NCBI GenBank assembly: GCA_003022005.1
Contig: PXRQ01000096.1
Span: 10,128-28,373 of the forward strand
Direction of reading: 5' to 3'
Source of the DNA: Halobacteriales archaeon QS_5_70_15
GTDB taxonomy: Archaea; Halobacteriota; Halobacteria; Halobacteriales; Haloarculaceae
DNA: 18,246 nt
Shown here: piece after piece, positions 1 through 8,552 of the stretch
Layout: each line of letters opens with the position of its first letter
Numbering within the stretch: position 1 is the stretch's first letter
Position numbers and translations under genes: made by a program
The notes under the pieces: generated by a model
What the model saw: only the letters and a program-made list of their open reading frames with translations
What the model was told of the DNA's origin: nothing
The model's database searches: none

Positions 1-325
1 TGCGGGTCGGCCCGGGCTCCGGCGACCGGAGCTTCCGGAGGCTCTCGTGTGTCCCCACGACCATCGCCGGGACGAGGAACATGAACACGTGCTCCTCGAC
101 CGGGACGCCGAGGAGTTCGACCCCGGTCCGCAGGGGGATCTCGAACACGCCGACCTCGAGGGTGTACCAGTCCCAGGCGAGCGCGAACGGGTAGAGCACG
201 AGCGCGGTCCGGAGGGCGGACCGCCACGCACCCGAGTAGTGGAGCAGCCCCGCGGCGACGGCTCCCCACATGAGCTCCGTCGCCAGGTACGTGTAGGGTC
301 CGAGGACACCGATGTCGGGGAGCAC
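1..325 (-). CDS. Lycopene cyclase domain protein (partial, C-terminus outside window)
   Basis: The minus strand is open from a GTG at 325-323 to the window edge, giving 108 residues; the nearest in-frame stop upstream is at 350-352, so 325 is the only sensible start. A GGAG lies a few bases before the GTG. The protein is hydrophobic, with helices near residues 11-30 and 38-52, then LLGVPVEEHVFMFLVPAM near residues 72-90. The (L)GxPxEEhxFxxL motif is the hallmark of the small membrane lycopene cyclase domain, which closes the ends of lycopene to form beta-ionone rings (the route to beta-carotene and retinal). In haloarchaea this domain can occur once or twice in a protein, and the missing end prevents deciding which. 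The assignment rests on this motif and the membrane pattern; substrate and product are inferred from the family. Confidence 0.72.
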   Translation of the reverse strand, partial: MLPDIGVLGPYTYLATELMWGAVAAGLLHYSGAWRSALRTALVLYPFALAWDWYTLEVGVFEIPLRTGVELLGVPVEEHVFMFLVPAMVVGTHESLRKLRSPEPGPTR

Positions 326-501
326 GACGCTCCGTAGGGGAGTCTCCGACTAAACCCCTCGGGCCCACCGGGGCCGCGGCCCGGGGAGCGGGTACGGTCC
401 ACGCGAGCCCCGGAGCGGGGCGGGGGGAAGGGTGTGTCACGCCGCGGGACGGATACCGACATTTCATAACTTCGGGCGGCCAACGCCCGGCAGGATCGAG
501 C
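326..501. promoter_or_regulatory. Divergent intergenic region with likely promoter for the CBS gene
   Basis: This 176-bp gap separates the divergent cyclase and CBS-domain genes. It is G+C rich except for an AT-rich patch, atttcataac, at 461-470. That patch lies about 32-41 bases before the ATG at 502 and is the best TATA candidate, implying a leader of only a few bases. No clear box was found for the cyclase gene. Confidence 0.4.
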
Positions 502-1644
502 ATGGATATCGCAGACATCGCGACCCGCGAGCAGATCGAGGTCGACTCCGACGAGCGGCTCGGGAAGGTCCGGTCGCTGTTCGAGCGGGAGAACCCGAAG
601 GGCATCATCGTCCTCGATGACGGCGACTACGCCGGGGTGATCACCGAGCGACAGCTCCTCTCCTCGCACGTCGAGGACGACACCAAGGCCGGCGCGATGA
701 TGAAACACGCCCCGCGTGTGGACCGGACCGAGGACGTCCGCGAGGTCGCGCGCATCCTCGTCGAGGGTGGCGTCAAGGTCGCCCCCGTGTTCGAGGCGGG
801 CGACCTCTGGGGCATCGTCACCGAGGACGCCATCCTCGGGGCGGTGGTGGAGAACCTCGACGTGCTGACCGTCGACCAGATATACAGCGACGAGGTCGTC
901 ACCATCCCCGAGTCCGATCACGTCGGGCGTGCGATCAACCTCCTCCGGGAGAACGCTATCTCCCGGCTCCCCGTCGTCGACGACGACGGGCTGCTCTCGG
1001 GGATGCTCACCACCCACGACATCGTCGACTTCGTCGTCCGCGACGAGGGCCGGACCACCCGGGGGGACCGGTCCGGCGACTCCGACCGGATGCTCGACAT
1101 CCCCGTCTACGACATCATGTCCAGCCCGGTCGAGACGATCGAGCGGGAGGCGACCGTCCGCGAGGCCGTCGAGCGGATGCTCGAACTCGACCTCGGGGGG
1201 CTCGTGGTCACCCCCGAGGACGACGACCGGCTCGTCGCCGGCGTGCTCACGAAGACCGACGTGCTCCGCGCGCTCACCTTCACCAAGGAGGAGCACATGG
1301 ACGTCCAGATCACCAACATCGCGCTCCTGGATACGATCACCCGCGAGGAGCTCACCCGGAGCATCGAACAGGTGGCCGACAAGTACCAGCGGATGCAGGT
1401 CCACCACGCCCACGTCCGGTTCAACGAGCACAAGGAGAAGCTCCGGGGCACGCCGCTGATCTACGCCCAGATTCGCCTCCGGACCAACGTCGGGCAGGTC
1501 GCGGGCACCGGCGAGGGGTACGGCGCCGAGTCGGCGTTCCGCGTCGCGCTCGACAAGCTCGAACGGAACGTCATGGAGACGAAGGGGATGCAGTCCGACG
1601 AGGAGTACCAGGGCCAGCTCCTCCGGAAGCTCGGCGAACTGTAG
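502..1644 (+). CDS. Four-CBS-domain protein with ribosome-hibernation (HPF/S30EA)-like C-terminal domain
   Basis: The protein has 380 residues. Four CBS repeats occupy roughly residues 1-60, 64-122, 125-182 and 203-262; each ends in a G(I/V)hT-(E/K)xxhh type strand-helix, as in GVITERQLL, GIVTEDAIL, GMLTTHDIV and GVLTKTDVL. CBS pairs usually bind adenosyl nucleotides and act as energy sensors. Residues about 265-375 form a separate alpha/beta domain containing HVRFNEHKEKLRG and GTGEGYGAESAFRVALDKLE, which resembles the ribosome hibernation factor (HPF/S30EA) fold. I infer a soluble protein that binds ribosomes under control of the adenylate state; nothing in the sequence proves it. The ATG at 502 puts the first CBS repeat at the very N-terminus. 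It is convergent with radB, with a 35-bp gap. Confidence 0.82.
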   Translation: MDIADIATREQIEVDSDERLGKVRSLFERENPKGIIVLDDGDYAGVITERQLLSSHVEDDTKAGAMMKHAPRVDRTEDVREVARILVEGGVKVAPVFEAGDLWGIVTEDAILGAVVENLDVLTVDQIYSDEVVTIPESDHVGRAINLLRENAISRLPVVDDDGLLSGMLTTHDIVDFVVRDEGRTTRGDRSGDSDRMLDIPVYDIMSSPVETIEREATVREAVERMLELDLGGLVVTPEDDDRLVAGVLTKTDVLRALTFTKEEHMDVQITNIALLDTITREELTRSIEQVADKYQRMQVHHAHVRFNEHKEKLRGTPLIYAQIRLRTNVGQVAGTGEGYGAESAFRVALDKLERNVMETKGMQSDEEYQGQLLRKLGEL

Positions 1645-1679
1645 TGTAGCGGGTCCGTCCCGCCGTCCGTCGCCCGTCC

Positions 1680-2405
1680 CTACCGCGGCTCCTCGACGTC
1701 CTCCAGCCCGGACTCGGTGATCCGGAACCGCGCGGCGTCACCGGCGGCCTTCGAGCGGTGCTTCTCGAGGGTCGCCCGGCGGTTCCCGCCGCGGAACCGC
1801 TCGATCCGGAGGACCGCCCCGGACCAGTGGGTGAGGGTGTGCCCGCCGAGCGGGCGGGCCCGTTCGGAGTCGCTCTCCGGGTCCGAGAACACCTGGTTCG
1901 TGATGACGACCGCGAGGTCGTGCTTGCGGGCCAGCGAGAGCAGGTGGGTGACCTGTCTGGTCACCGCCCGGAGCGTCGCCCCCTCGTCGCCGTCGTCGCG
2001 CTCGAGACGGTAGAACCCCGTCGCCGAGTCGAGCACGATCAGATCGACCTGCCCGGCGAACTCCGCGGCGTCCCGCACCGCCTCCTCCTGCTCGCCGAAG
2101 TCGAGCGCGTCGGTGATGATGATCCGCGAGGCGATCCCCTCGACGGTGGGCCCGCTACCCCCGTCCGGGCCGTCGGCGTCCGCCCGGGCGCTGGCCAGCT
2201 GCTCCAGCCGGTCGACCGACAGCCCCTCCGTGTCGATGTAGAGGGCCGTTCCGCCCGAGGCGGCCACCTCGACGGCCGCCGCGAGCGCCAGGTTCGTCTT
2301 CCCCGAGGCCGGCGGGCCGTACAGCTGCGTGACGGCGCCCCGCTCGAACCCCCTACCGAGCAGTTCGTCGACGGGCGAACACCCCGTCGGTATCCGGTGG
2401 CTCAC
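1680..2405 (-). CDS. radB: DNA repair and recombination protein RadB
   Basis: RadB is the archaeal RecA/RadA-family paralogue that modulates homologous recombination; it lacks the RadA N-terminal helix-hairpin-helix domain. I chose the GTG at 2405, giving 241 residues, because a TTTATA box sits 26-31 bases before it and the product then begins (M)SHRIPTGCSPVDELLG as the family does. The longer open frame back to 2498 would place the promoter inside the coding region. Walker A is GPPASGKT at residues 30-37 and Walker B is VDLIVLDS at 120-127. ITNQVF near residue 170 and the GG near residue 188 fit the L1/L2 core region. The insert at about residues 74-87, rich in Asp and Gly, is a haloarchaeal-style acidic loop. 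It converges on the CBS gene and diverges from the PH-like gene. Confidence 0.93.
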   Translation of the reverse strand: MSHRIPTGCSPVDELLGRGFERGAVTQLYGPPASGKTNLALAAAVEVAASGGTALYIDTEGLSVDRLEQLASARADADGPDGGSGPTVEGIASRIIITDALDFGEQEEAVRDAAEFAGQVDLIVLDSATGFYRLERDDGDEGATLRAVTRQVTHLLSLARKHDLAVVITNQVFSDPESDSERARPLGGHTLTHWSGAVLRIERFRGGNRRATLEKHRSKAAGDAARFRITESGLEDVEEPR

Positions 2406-2430
2406 TACGACCGGGTTCGGCGGGTTCGCG

Positions 2431-2436
2431 TATAAA
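2431..2436 (-). promoter_or_regulatory. TATA box of radB
   Basis: On the minus strand this reads TTTATA. Its centre is about 28 bases before the GTG at 2405, the distance expected between a haloarchaeal TATA element and a transcript beginning at the start codon. It therefore sets the radB start and indicates a leaderless message. Confidence 0.75.
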
Positions 2437-2541
2437 CCTCCGCGGTTGCCCGGCGGCACGAGCCGTCGCTCTCGTCGCTCCTCCCCTCGGCTCGCCACCC
2501 GACCGTACCTTTTTTTTCGCCGACCGCGTTCGACAGGACCG

Positions 2542-2919
2542 ATGGTCCCGCCCGCCGGCGGTGACGACGACGGAGCCGAGGGAGGCGCCGAGCCCGAGCC
2601 ACTCGTCTCGTGTACGCTCCAGGGCGGGACGCTCTCGGTCTACCCGGACCGCGTCTCCATCGAGCGGCCCTCGGCCTCGATGTTCGGGGACGAGGAGATC
2701 CCGATGACGGAGATACGGGGTGTCGACTTCACTGCGGGCATCACGACCGGCCACATCCGGATCCGGCAGGCGGGGACGGAGCCGAACGAGGCCGGCCTCC
2801 TCTCCCATCCCGTCGACGAGAACACGCTCTATTTCCCGCGGCTGCGGCGGGGCTGTCCCGAGCGGGCCCGCGACGCCATCCTAGAACGGGCGAGGATCGG
2901 ACGCGACGACGGCGGGTGA
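2542..2919 (+). CDS. Small PH-like domain protein, function unknown
   Basis: The ATG at 2542 gives 125 residues. A run of T (2510-2517) lies about 27 bases before it and is the likely TATA element, so the ATG is preferred over the longer open frame that would run back into the radB promoter. Residues 1-20 are an acidic, disordered-looking tail. Residues about 22-110 alternate short hydrophobic and polar stretches (TLQGGTLSVYPDRVSIER, then a Gly-rich turn, then GHIRIRQAG), which resembles the beta-sandwich of short archaeal and bacterial pleckstrin-homology-like proteins that start from a YxDRV-type strand. No catalytic motif or membrane segment is visible. It is followed on the same strand after 101 bp by the RNase H-like gene, which has its own promoter-like box. 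The fold is inferred only from pattern. Confidence 0.6.
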   Translation: MVPPAGGDDDGAEGGAEPEPLVSCTLQGGTLSVYPDRVSIERPSASMFGDEEIPMTEIRGVDFTAGITTGHIRIRQAGTEPNEAGLLSHPVDENTLYFPRLRRGCPERARDAILERARIGRDDGG

Positions 2920-2992
2920 GACACCGGGCCCGGAACGGAGGAACCGACCGTCGGCCTCCGAGGTCGCGGGGGCCGGACCGGCGGGAAAGCGC

Positions 2993-2998
2993 TTTACT
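2993..2998 (+). promoter_or_regulatory. TATA-like box of the RNase H-like gene
   Basis: TTTACT lies 23-28 bases before the GTG at 3021. A GGAGG at 3013-3017, three bases before the GTG, would be too close to act as a normal ribosome-binding site on a leadered message. Both support starting the protein at 3021. Confidence 0.5.
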
Positions 2999-3020
2999 CG
3001 CGCTCGGCCAAGGGAGGAGC

Positions 3021-3755
3021 GTGATCGTCGTCGCCACCGCCGACTTCGAGGTGTACCACGACGTCGTGGGCGAACTCCGCGACCGCGGGGTGACGTTCAC
3101 CACCGTCGAGCCCGGCGACGACCTGCCCGAACGGACCCGCGTCGTCGTAGCTGGACCCGACGACGAGGTCGACCCCGGCGAGGCGACGCTGGTGCGGGCC
3201 TCCCCGGGCGAGTCCCGCCGGGCCGTCGAGGAGGCGCTCGCGACCCTCCGCGGGGGCGGCGGCCGGACGGTGATCGGCGTCGACCCCGGCGAGCGACCCG
3301 GCATCGCCGTCCTCTCGGGCGGGACGGTCGTCGCCGCGTTCGCCGTCCCGCTCGCCGACGCCGTCGGGGTCATCGAGCGCGAACTCGAGGGCGCCGTCGA
3401 CCCCGTAGTCCGCGTTGGCGACGGTGCCCGCCTGCGGGGAGCCCACATCGTCGACTCGCTCGAGGGCGTCCGGGTCGAACTGGTCGACGAGACCGGGACC
3501 ACCCCCTACCTCGGCCGGGGGACCCGCGGTACCGGCGTGGGCGACGTCCTGGCGGCGGTGAACATCGCCCGACTGGAAGGGGAGGCCGTCACCTCCCGGG
3601 ACGTCGAGCCCACGGCCGGGGAGATACAGGTCGTCAAGAACCGTTCCCGCGAGCGCTCGCCGGAGAACCGCGAACTCGACGAGCGACTCGCCCGCCGCGT
3701 GGCCCTCGGGGAGCTCTCGCTTGAGGAGGCGATGGACCGGCACCGCGAGACCTGA
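3021..3755 (+). CDS. RNase H/RuvC-fold-like protein, function unknown
   Basis: Starting at the GTG at 3021 gives 244 residues. The frame is open far upstream, but that part is Arg/Pro-rich shadow sequence overlapping the PH-like gene. The N-terminal 75 residues look like a small alpha/beta domain (MIVVATADFEVYHDVV). A second domain opens with VIGVDPGERPGIAVLSGG at residues 84-101. This matches the first strand of RNase H-fold nucleases such as RuvC/YqgF, where the Asp (here D88) binds metal. Further acidic candidates lie in the strands that follow, but I cannot assign the full catalytic set. The C-terminal section (EIQVVKNRSRERSPENRELDE, about 204-224) is basic then acidic. It could be a structure-selective nuclease or a nucleic-acid-binding relative without activity. 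It converges with the DUF4112 gene after 56 bp. Confidence 0.65.
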   Translation: MIVVATADFEVYHDVVGELRDRGVTFTTVEPGDDLPERTRVVVAGPDDEVDPGEATLVRASPGESRRAVEEALATLRGGGGRTVIGVDPGERPGIAVLSGGTVVAAFAVPLADAVGVIERELEGAVDPVVRVGDGARLRGAHIVDSLEGVRVELVDETGTTPYLGRGTRGTGVGDVLAAVNIARLEGEAVTSRDVEPTAGEIQVVKNRSRERSPENRELDERLARRVALGELSLEEAMDRHRET

Positions 3756-3811
3756 AGCGGGACGAGCGGGCGACCGGGAGCCTCCCGATAACACCGCTCC
3801 GGTGGACCCCG

Positions 3812-4363
3812 TCAGTCCTCCTCGAGGTGGTCCTCGAGCGTCCGGAGGTTCCACTTGTTGGCCTTCCAGAACGCGTCGAACACCGGGCCGAGCACCGGCA
3901 CGGAGCCGACCACCGCGTCGATGGCGACCAGTGCGAGCATCTTCGCGAGGGCCCCCCGCGACATCCCGAGGCGGTACGCCTCCACGACCGGGTACAGCGA
4001 CACGAGCATGGCGACGCCGTCCCCGGCGACCGGGAGGATGCCGAGTATTGGGTCGAGCCCGACGCGGAAGTCGGTCCCGGGGATCGGGATGGCGTCGTCG
4101 AGCAGTCGGCTCACGGCCCGGACCCGCTTCAGCGCCGCCTGCTCGCTGGCCGTCGCTTCGTCGCCGACCGTCTCCTCCGCTTCCTCGCCGCCCGGAGAGG
4201 TGGACGTCGCCGGCTCCTCGTTGCCGACGCTGGTTGGCCGGCCCGTCGCCTCCTCGCCACCTTCGTCGGGCGGGGTCTCCCCGCCTTCCCGACGGTCGGT
4301 GCTCGCCTGGCCGTCGGTCGAACCGTCCGGGGCCCCGTCGCCCGTCGATCGTTCGTCATCCAT
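3812..4363 (-). CDS. DUF4112 membrane protein with acidic disordered N-terminus
   Basis: The ATG at 4363 gives 183 residues; TATTCC at 22-27 bases upstream (plus-strand 4385-4390) supports a leaderless start there. Residues 1-75 are almost entirely Asp, Glu, Gly, Ser, Thr and Pro and should be disordered. Residues about 80-183 match the DUF4112 pattern: LLDDAIPIPGTDFRVGLDPILGILPVAGD, a hydrophobic helix (AMLVSLYPVVEAY), a second hydrophobic stretch (LAKMLALVAIDAVVGSVPVLGPVFDAF) and a short charged tail after KANKWN. DUF4112 proteins are small predicted membrane proteins with no known activity. The long acidic tail would lie on one side of the membrane and might bind partners or cations; that is speculation. 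Confidence 0.85.
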   Translation of the reverse strand: MDDERSTGDGAPDGSTDGQASTDRREGGETPPDEGGEEATGRPTSVGNEEPATSTSPGGEEAEETVGDEATASEQAALKRVRAVSRLLDDAIPIPGTDFRVGLDPILGILPVAGDGVAMLVSLYPVVEAYRLGMSRGALAKMLALVAIDAVVGSVPVLGPVFDAFWKANKWNLRTLEDHLEED

Positions 4364-4517
4364 ATCCGGTGGAGGGCCTCGCGAGGAATAGGGCTCCTGC
4401 TGGCGTGTGCCGGGCCGACCGCGCGACCGCGGACGAGCCCTCGGGCCCCGGGCGGATCCGTGACGTCGCCATCGTCCTCCGCGGGCGGCGGGTCCCGTGA
4501 CGGCCCGGTCGAGACGC
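4364..4517. other. Intergenic gap between larC and the DUF4112 gene
   Basis: The gap is 154 bp and G+C rich. It holds the DUF4112 promoter box at 4385-4390 (minus strand TATTCC). I see no RNA gene or repeat in the rest. Confidence 0.5.
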
Positions 4518-6188
4518 TCAGCGCAGCGCCTCGGGGAGGACGTACCGGCCGTCCTCGCGCGGGAACGGGAGGACCTCGACGACCGCGTCGCGACTGACGG
4601 GCCCATAGATGTGCGGATACGCCCCGTCCGGCGTCTCCTCGTATCGGATCTCCGCGTCGAGTTCCGCGGGGTCGACGGCGAGTAGCACGGGGTCGACGGC
4701 GTCGGCGTGGTCGTACTGCGCCACGGCGAGTATCGAGTCGGCCGTCGAGAGGTGGACGAACCCTTCGGCGTCGAGCGAGTCCGGACGGTACGCGTCCCCG
4801 ACCTCATTCCAGCGGTCACGCTCGAGGACGTGCAACAGGGGGTCGTCGGTCGCGCCGCCCTCGCGGGCCGCCAGCTCGGCGCGGCGGGCCACCTTCCTGA
4901 CCGGGAGTCCGGTCTCGCGGGCGACGGCCAGCGCGTCGTCGTGCTCGGCGCTCACGTCGTAGACGGCGCCCGCCGTATCGCTCGCCACCTTCACGGGCAC
5001 GCCGTACCGCTCGCCGTCCTCGAGAAGCGTCGTCGTCACGAACCGCCGGTTCGCGATCCAGCGGTGGCTCGCCCCCGCGTCGCGCACCCCGAGCGTCCCG
5101 GTCTCCTCGGCCAGCCGGCGGGCGACCCGCTCCGCGTTCCCGGGCTTGACCACCACCTTCACGAGGTGGCCCGGGCGGGCCTTCTTCATCGTCGTCGGGA
5201 CGACCGTCACGTCCCGCGCGCCCGCCTCCGCGAGCGTCTCCTGGAGGCTCCCGATCGTCTCGGGCGTCGCGTCGTCGAGGTTCGTCTCCAGCACCCGGAT
5301 CCCCTCGCGAACGAGCGAGCCCGAGGACTCGCCGACCGTCGCCCGGAGGACGTTCGGGTGCTCGGGGAAATCGTAGCCGCCGGCGCCGTAGCCGACCCGC
5401 TCGACCCGGAGCGGGGGGAGCGACTCGACGGCCTCGGCGAAGTGCGCGAGCAGGGCTGCCCCCGTGGGCGTGAGCAGTTCGGCCTCGACCGGTCCGCCCT
5501 CCAGCTCCCAGGAGGCCCCGGCGGCGAGGTTCAGTACCGCCGGGGCGGGCACCGGGTAGGTGCCGTGGCTCATCGACACCTCGCCGCCGCCCGCGGCGAC
5601 GGGCGTCGTCACCACCCGCTCGGCGCCGTGGTCGTCGAGGAGGAGACAGACCCCGACGACGTCCGCGATGGCGTCGTCGGCCCCGACCTCGTGGAAGTGC
5701 GTCGATTCGAGGTCGGTCCCGTGGACGGCCGCCTCGGCCTCGCCGAGCAGTTCGAAGACCGCCCGCGCGTCCGACTCGACGCTCCGAGGGAGGTCCATCG
5801 ACCCCACCACGTCCAGCACCTCCGCGTAGCTCCGGCTCGGCCCCGCGCCCTCCGCGTGGTCGTGGGTATGGTCGTGTCCCTGGTGGTGGTCGTGCGGGTG
5901 CTCGTGGTGCGTATCGGCGTCCTCGCTCTCACAGGTCCTGCCCGCGTGATCGTGTCCGTCCCCCGACCGACCCTCCCCGTTTCCCCCGTCGTTCCCGTCG
6001 AGACGGACGGTGACGGTCGTCGCGCGGATGCCGTTCTTCGTCGTCTCGCCGACGTCGTAGCGGACGTCGAGGCGGTCGGCGGCCTCGACGGGAGCCAGCG
6101 CCGCGCGGTCGGCGCCGGCCGCCAGCAGCGCCGCGAGCAGCATGTCGCCCGACGCCCCCATGCGGCCGTCGAACGCGAGCGTTCGCAT
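4518..6188 (-). CDS. larC: LarC-type nickel insertion protein fused to a DUF952 domain
   Basis: The protein has 556 residues, about 100 longer than ordinary LarC. LarC is the CTP-dependent enzyme that inserts nickel into the pyridinium dithiodicarboxylate (nickel-pincer) cofactor used by lactate racemase LarA and relatives. The start [21 protein letters not shown] is typical, and [17 protein letters not shown] near residues 165-181, [13 protein letters not shown] and [10 protein letters not shown] follow as in the family. Residues about 83-113 form a His/Asp-rich insert ([17 protein letters not shown]) likely to bind nickel. LarC proper ends near residue 447. Residues about 453-546 form DUF952 ([32 protein letters not shown]). 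The reading frame is uninterrupted, unlike lactobacilli where a programmed frameshift joins LarC1 and LarC2. TTTTCC at 23-28 bases upstream supports the ATG. No larA, larB or larE lies nearby. Confidence 0.92.
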   Translation of the reverse strand: MRTLAFDGRMGASGDMLLAALLAAGADRAALAPVEAADRLDVRYDVGETTKNGIRATTVTVRLDGNDGGNGEGRSGDGHDHAGRTCESEDADTHHEHPHDHHQGHDHTHDHAEGAGPSRSYAEVLDVVGSMDLPRSVESDARAVFELLGEAEAAVHGTDLESTHFHEVGADDAIADVVGVCLLLDDHGAERVVTTPVAAGGGEVSMSHGTYPVPAPAVLNLAAGASWELEGGPVEAELLTPTGAALLAHFAEAVESLPPLRVERVGYGAGGYDFPEHPNVLRATVGESSGSLVREGIRVLETNLDDATPETIGSLQETLAEAGARDVTVVPTTMKKARPGHLVKVVVKPGNAERVARRLAEETGTLGVRDAGASHRWIANRRFVTTTLLEDGERYGVPVKVASDTAGAVYDVSAEHDDALAVARETGLPVRKVARRAELAAREGGATDDPLLHVLERDRWNEVGDAYRPDSLDAEGFVHLSTADSILAVAQYDHADAVDPVLLAVDPAELDAEIRYEETPDGAYPHIYGPVSRDAVVEVLPFPREDGRYVLPEALR

Positions 6189-6353
6189 ACCCGAACGCCG
6201 CGACCGGGCGGGAAAAGCCGTTCGGGCGACGGTCGGCCGGAGTCGGTCGGGGTCGGTCGAGGTCGGGCGAGTCCGACGCGCGTCCGACCGAGGCCGTGTG
6301 AACGGAAGACATATGGACGCTGCGGACCCTGTTTCTACACACTACAGCCTATC
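6189..6353. promoter_or_regulatory. Divergent promoter region of larC and cdc48
   Basis: For larC, minus-strand TTTTCC (plus 6211-6216) sits 23-28 bases before its ATG. For cdc48, acatatgg near 6309-6316 is the best TATA candidate and would give a leader of roughly 10-20 bases; gtttcta at 6330-6336 is too close for a standard TATA. No other structure was seen. Confidence 0.4.
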
Positions 6354-8540
6354 ATGAACGAGGTTCAACTGGAGGTGGCGAAGGCGTACCCGAACGACTC
6401 GGGTCGCGGAATCGCCCGCCTCGACGACATCATCGAGATCGAGGGGGCCGACACCACCGCGGCGAAGGTGTGGCGCGCGGACCGCCAGGACTGGAACACC
6501 GACACGGTCCGCATCGACGGGTTCACCCGGCAGAACGCGGACGTCGGCATCGGCGAGCGGGTCACCATCCGGAAGGCCGAGGCGACGAAGGCCGAGCGGC
6601 TGACGCTCGCGCCGCCGGAGGAGGCCAGCGTCCAGTTCGGCTCCGACGCCGCGGGAATGGTCAAGCGGCAGATCCTCAAGCGGCCGGTGGTCGGGCACGA
6701 CATCGTCCCGGTGATGTCGAGCACGAACCACCCCTTCATGCGCTCGCCAGGGCAGGCCATCCCGCTCATCGCCGTCGAGACCGAGCCCGAGGGAGTCGTC
6801 CTCGTCACCGAGGACACGGAGGTGGAACTGCGCGAGGAGCCCATCTCGGGGTTCGAGAAGACCGGCGGCGGCATCACCTACGAGGACATCGGCGGCTTAA
6901 AGAGCGAGATCCAGCGGGTCCGGGAGATGGTCGAACTCCCGATGAAGCACCCGCAGATCTTCAAGAAACTGGGGATCGAGCCGCCGCAGGGCGTGCTGCT
7001 ACACGGCCCGCCCGGGACCGGCAAAACCCTGCTCGCCAAGGCGGTCGCCAACGAGACCTCCGCCAGCTTCTTCTCCATCGCCGGCCCGGAGATCATATCG
7101 AAGTACTACGGCGAGTCCGAACAGCAGTTGCGGGAGATATTCGAGGACGCCAGCGAGGAGTCGCCCTCCATCATCTTCATCGACGAACTCGACTCGATCG
7201 CCCCCAAGCGCGAGGACGTCACCGGCGAGGTCGAGCGCCGCGTCGTCGCCCAACTGCTGACGATGATGGACGGGCTCGAGTCCCGCGGACAGGTCATCGT
7301 CATCGCCGCTACCAATCGCGTCGACTCGGTCGATCCCGCGCTCCGGCGTCCCGGGCGGTTCGACCGCGAGATCGAGATCGGCGTCCCCGACGAGAAAGGC
7401 AGGAAAGAGATCCTCCAGATCCACACCCGCGGGATGCCCCTCTCGGACGACGTCAACCTCGACCACCTCGCCGACGAGACCCACGGCTTCGTCGGCGCGG
7501 ACATCGAGAGCCTCACGAAGGAGGCCGCGATGAAGGCGCTCCGGCGGTATCTCCCCGAGATCGACCTCGACGAGGAGGACATCCCGCCGAGCCTCATCGA
7601 CCGGATGATCATCAAGCGCGACGACTTCCGCGGGGCGCTCGCCGAGGTGGACCCGAGCGCGATGCGGGAGGTGCTCGTCGAGCTCCCGAAGATCACCTGG
7701 GACGACGTCGGCGGGCTGGCCGACGCCAAAGAGCAGGTCCAGGAGTCCGTCGAGTGGCCGATGAACTCCCCCGAGAAGTTCGAGCGGATGGGCGTCAAGC
7801 CGCCCTCCGGCGTCCTCCTGTACGGGCCGCCCGGCACGGGCAAGACGCTGATGGCCAAGGCGGTGGCCAACGAGACGAACGCGAACTTCATCTCCGTGCG
7901 CGGCCCGCAGCTGCTCTCGAAGTGGGTCGGGGAGAGCGAGAAGGCCATCCGGCAGACGTTCCGCAAGGCCCGGCAGGTCGCCCCGACCGTGGTCTTCTTC
8001 GACGAGCTCGACTCGCTCGCACCCGGCCGGGGCGGCGACGTCGGCTCGAACGTCTCCGAACGGGTGGTCAACCAGCTGCTCACCGAGCTCGACGGGCTCG
8101 AGGACATGGAGAACGTGATGGTCATCGGCGCGACCAACCGCCCGGACATGATCGACCCCGCGCTGATCCGTAGCGGGCGGTTCGACCGCCTCGTCTACAT
8201 CGGCGAGCCCGAACTCGAGGGGCGCGAACAGATCCTCAAGATCCACACGCAGAACTCGCCGCTCGCCGCCGACGTGAGCCTGCGCGAACTCGCGGAGATA
8301 ACCGAGGGGTACGTCGGCTCGGACCTCGAGTCCATCGCCCGCGAGGCGGCCATCATGGCGCTCCGGGAGGACGACGAGGCCGAGACGGTCGAGATGCGCC
8401 ACTTCCGGTCGGCGCTCGAGTCCGTGCGGCCGACCATCACCGACGAGATCCGGGACTACTACGAGCGCGTCGAGGAGGACTTCCGCGGCGGCCAGCCCGA
8501 GCCACGGAGCGCCGGCGGCGGCCGGATCGGGTTCCAGTAA
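6354..8540 (+). CDS. cdc48: Cdc48/VAT-type AAA+ unfoldase (p97 homologue)
   Basis: The ATG at 6354 gives 728 residues, close to the usual archaeal length. Residues about 1-90 are the double-psi barrel ([19 protein letters not shown]) and 100-180 the second N-terminal subdomain, which together bind substrates and adaptors. The two AAA modules carry Walker A GPPGTGKT at residues 218-225 and 491-498, Walker [10 protein letters not shown] and VFFDELDSL, arginine-finger regions in RRPGRFDRE and IRSGRFDRL, and the pore loop KYYGES / KWVGES. The hexamer threads proteins through its pore using ATP and feeds the archaeal proteasome. The C-terminus ([12 protein letters not shown] then a Gly/Arg tail) lacks the HbYX-type ending that docks directly on proteasomes. 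The frame upstream of 6354 belongs to the larC antisense strand and is not coding. Confidence 0.97.
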   Translation: MNEVQLEVAKAYPNDSGRGIARLDDIIEIEGADTTAAKVWRADRQDWNTDTVRIDGFTRQNADVGIGERVTIRKAEATKAERLTLAPPEEASVQFGSDAAGMVKRQILKRPVVGHDIVPVMSSTNHPFMRSPGQAIPLIAVETEPEGVVLVTEDTEVELREEPISGFEKTGGGITYEDIGGLKSEIQRVREMVELPMKHPQIFKKLGIEPPQGVLLHGPPGTGKTLLAKAVANETSASFFSIAGPEIISKYYGESEQQLREIFEDASEESPSIIFIDELDSIAPKREDVTGEVERRVVAQLLTMMDGLESRGQVIVIAATNRVDSVDPALRRPGRFDREIEIGVPDEKGRKEILQIHTRGMPLSDDVNLDHLADETHGFVGADIESLTKEAAMKALRRYLPEIDLDEEDIPPSLIDRMIIKRDDFRGALAEVDPSAMREVLVELPKITWDDVGGLADAKEQVQESVEWPMNSPEKFERMGVKPPSGVLLYGPPGTGKTLMAKAVANETNANFISVRGPQLLSKWVGESEKAIRQTFRKARQVAPTVVFFDELDSLAPGRGGDVGSNVSERVVNQLLTELDGLEDMENVMVIGATNRPDMIDPALIRSGRFDRLVYIGEPELEGREQILKIHTQNSPLAADVSLRELAEITEGYVGSDLESIAREAAIMALREDDEAETVEMRHFRSALESVRPTITDEIRDYYERVEEDFRGGQPEPRSAGGGRIGFQ

Positions 8541-8546
8541 GCACCG

Positions 8547-8552
8547 CTTTTT
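8547..8552 (+). terminator. T-tract terminator after cdc48
   Basis: A run of T (cttttta) begins seven bases past the cdc48 stop, with no stable hairpin before it. Archaeal RNA polymerase terminates at such U-runs. Confidence 0.5.

Noticed and set aside
2406..2498. Longer RadB N-terminus
   Set aside because: It would include the TATA box and adds 31 residues with no family similarity.
4707..6353. Long plus-strand open frame continuous with cdc48 (would give a 1277-residue protein)
   Set aside because: It is antisense to larC, Arg/His/Pro-rich and without family motifs; the Cdc48 N-terminus starts cleanly at 6354.
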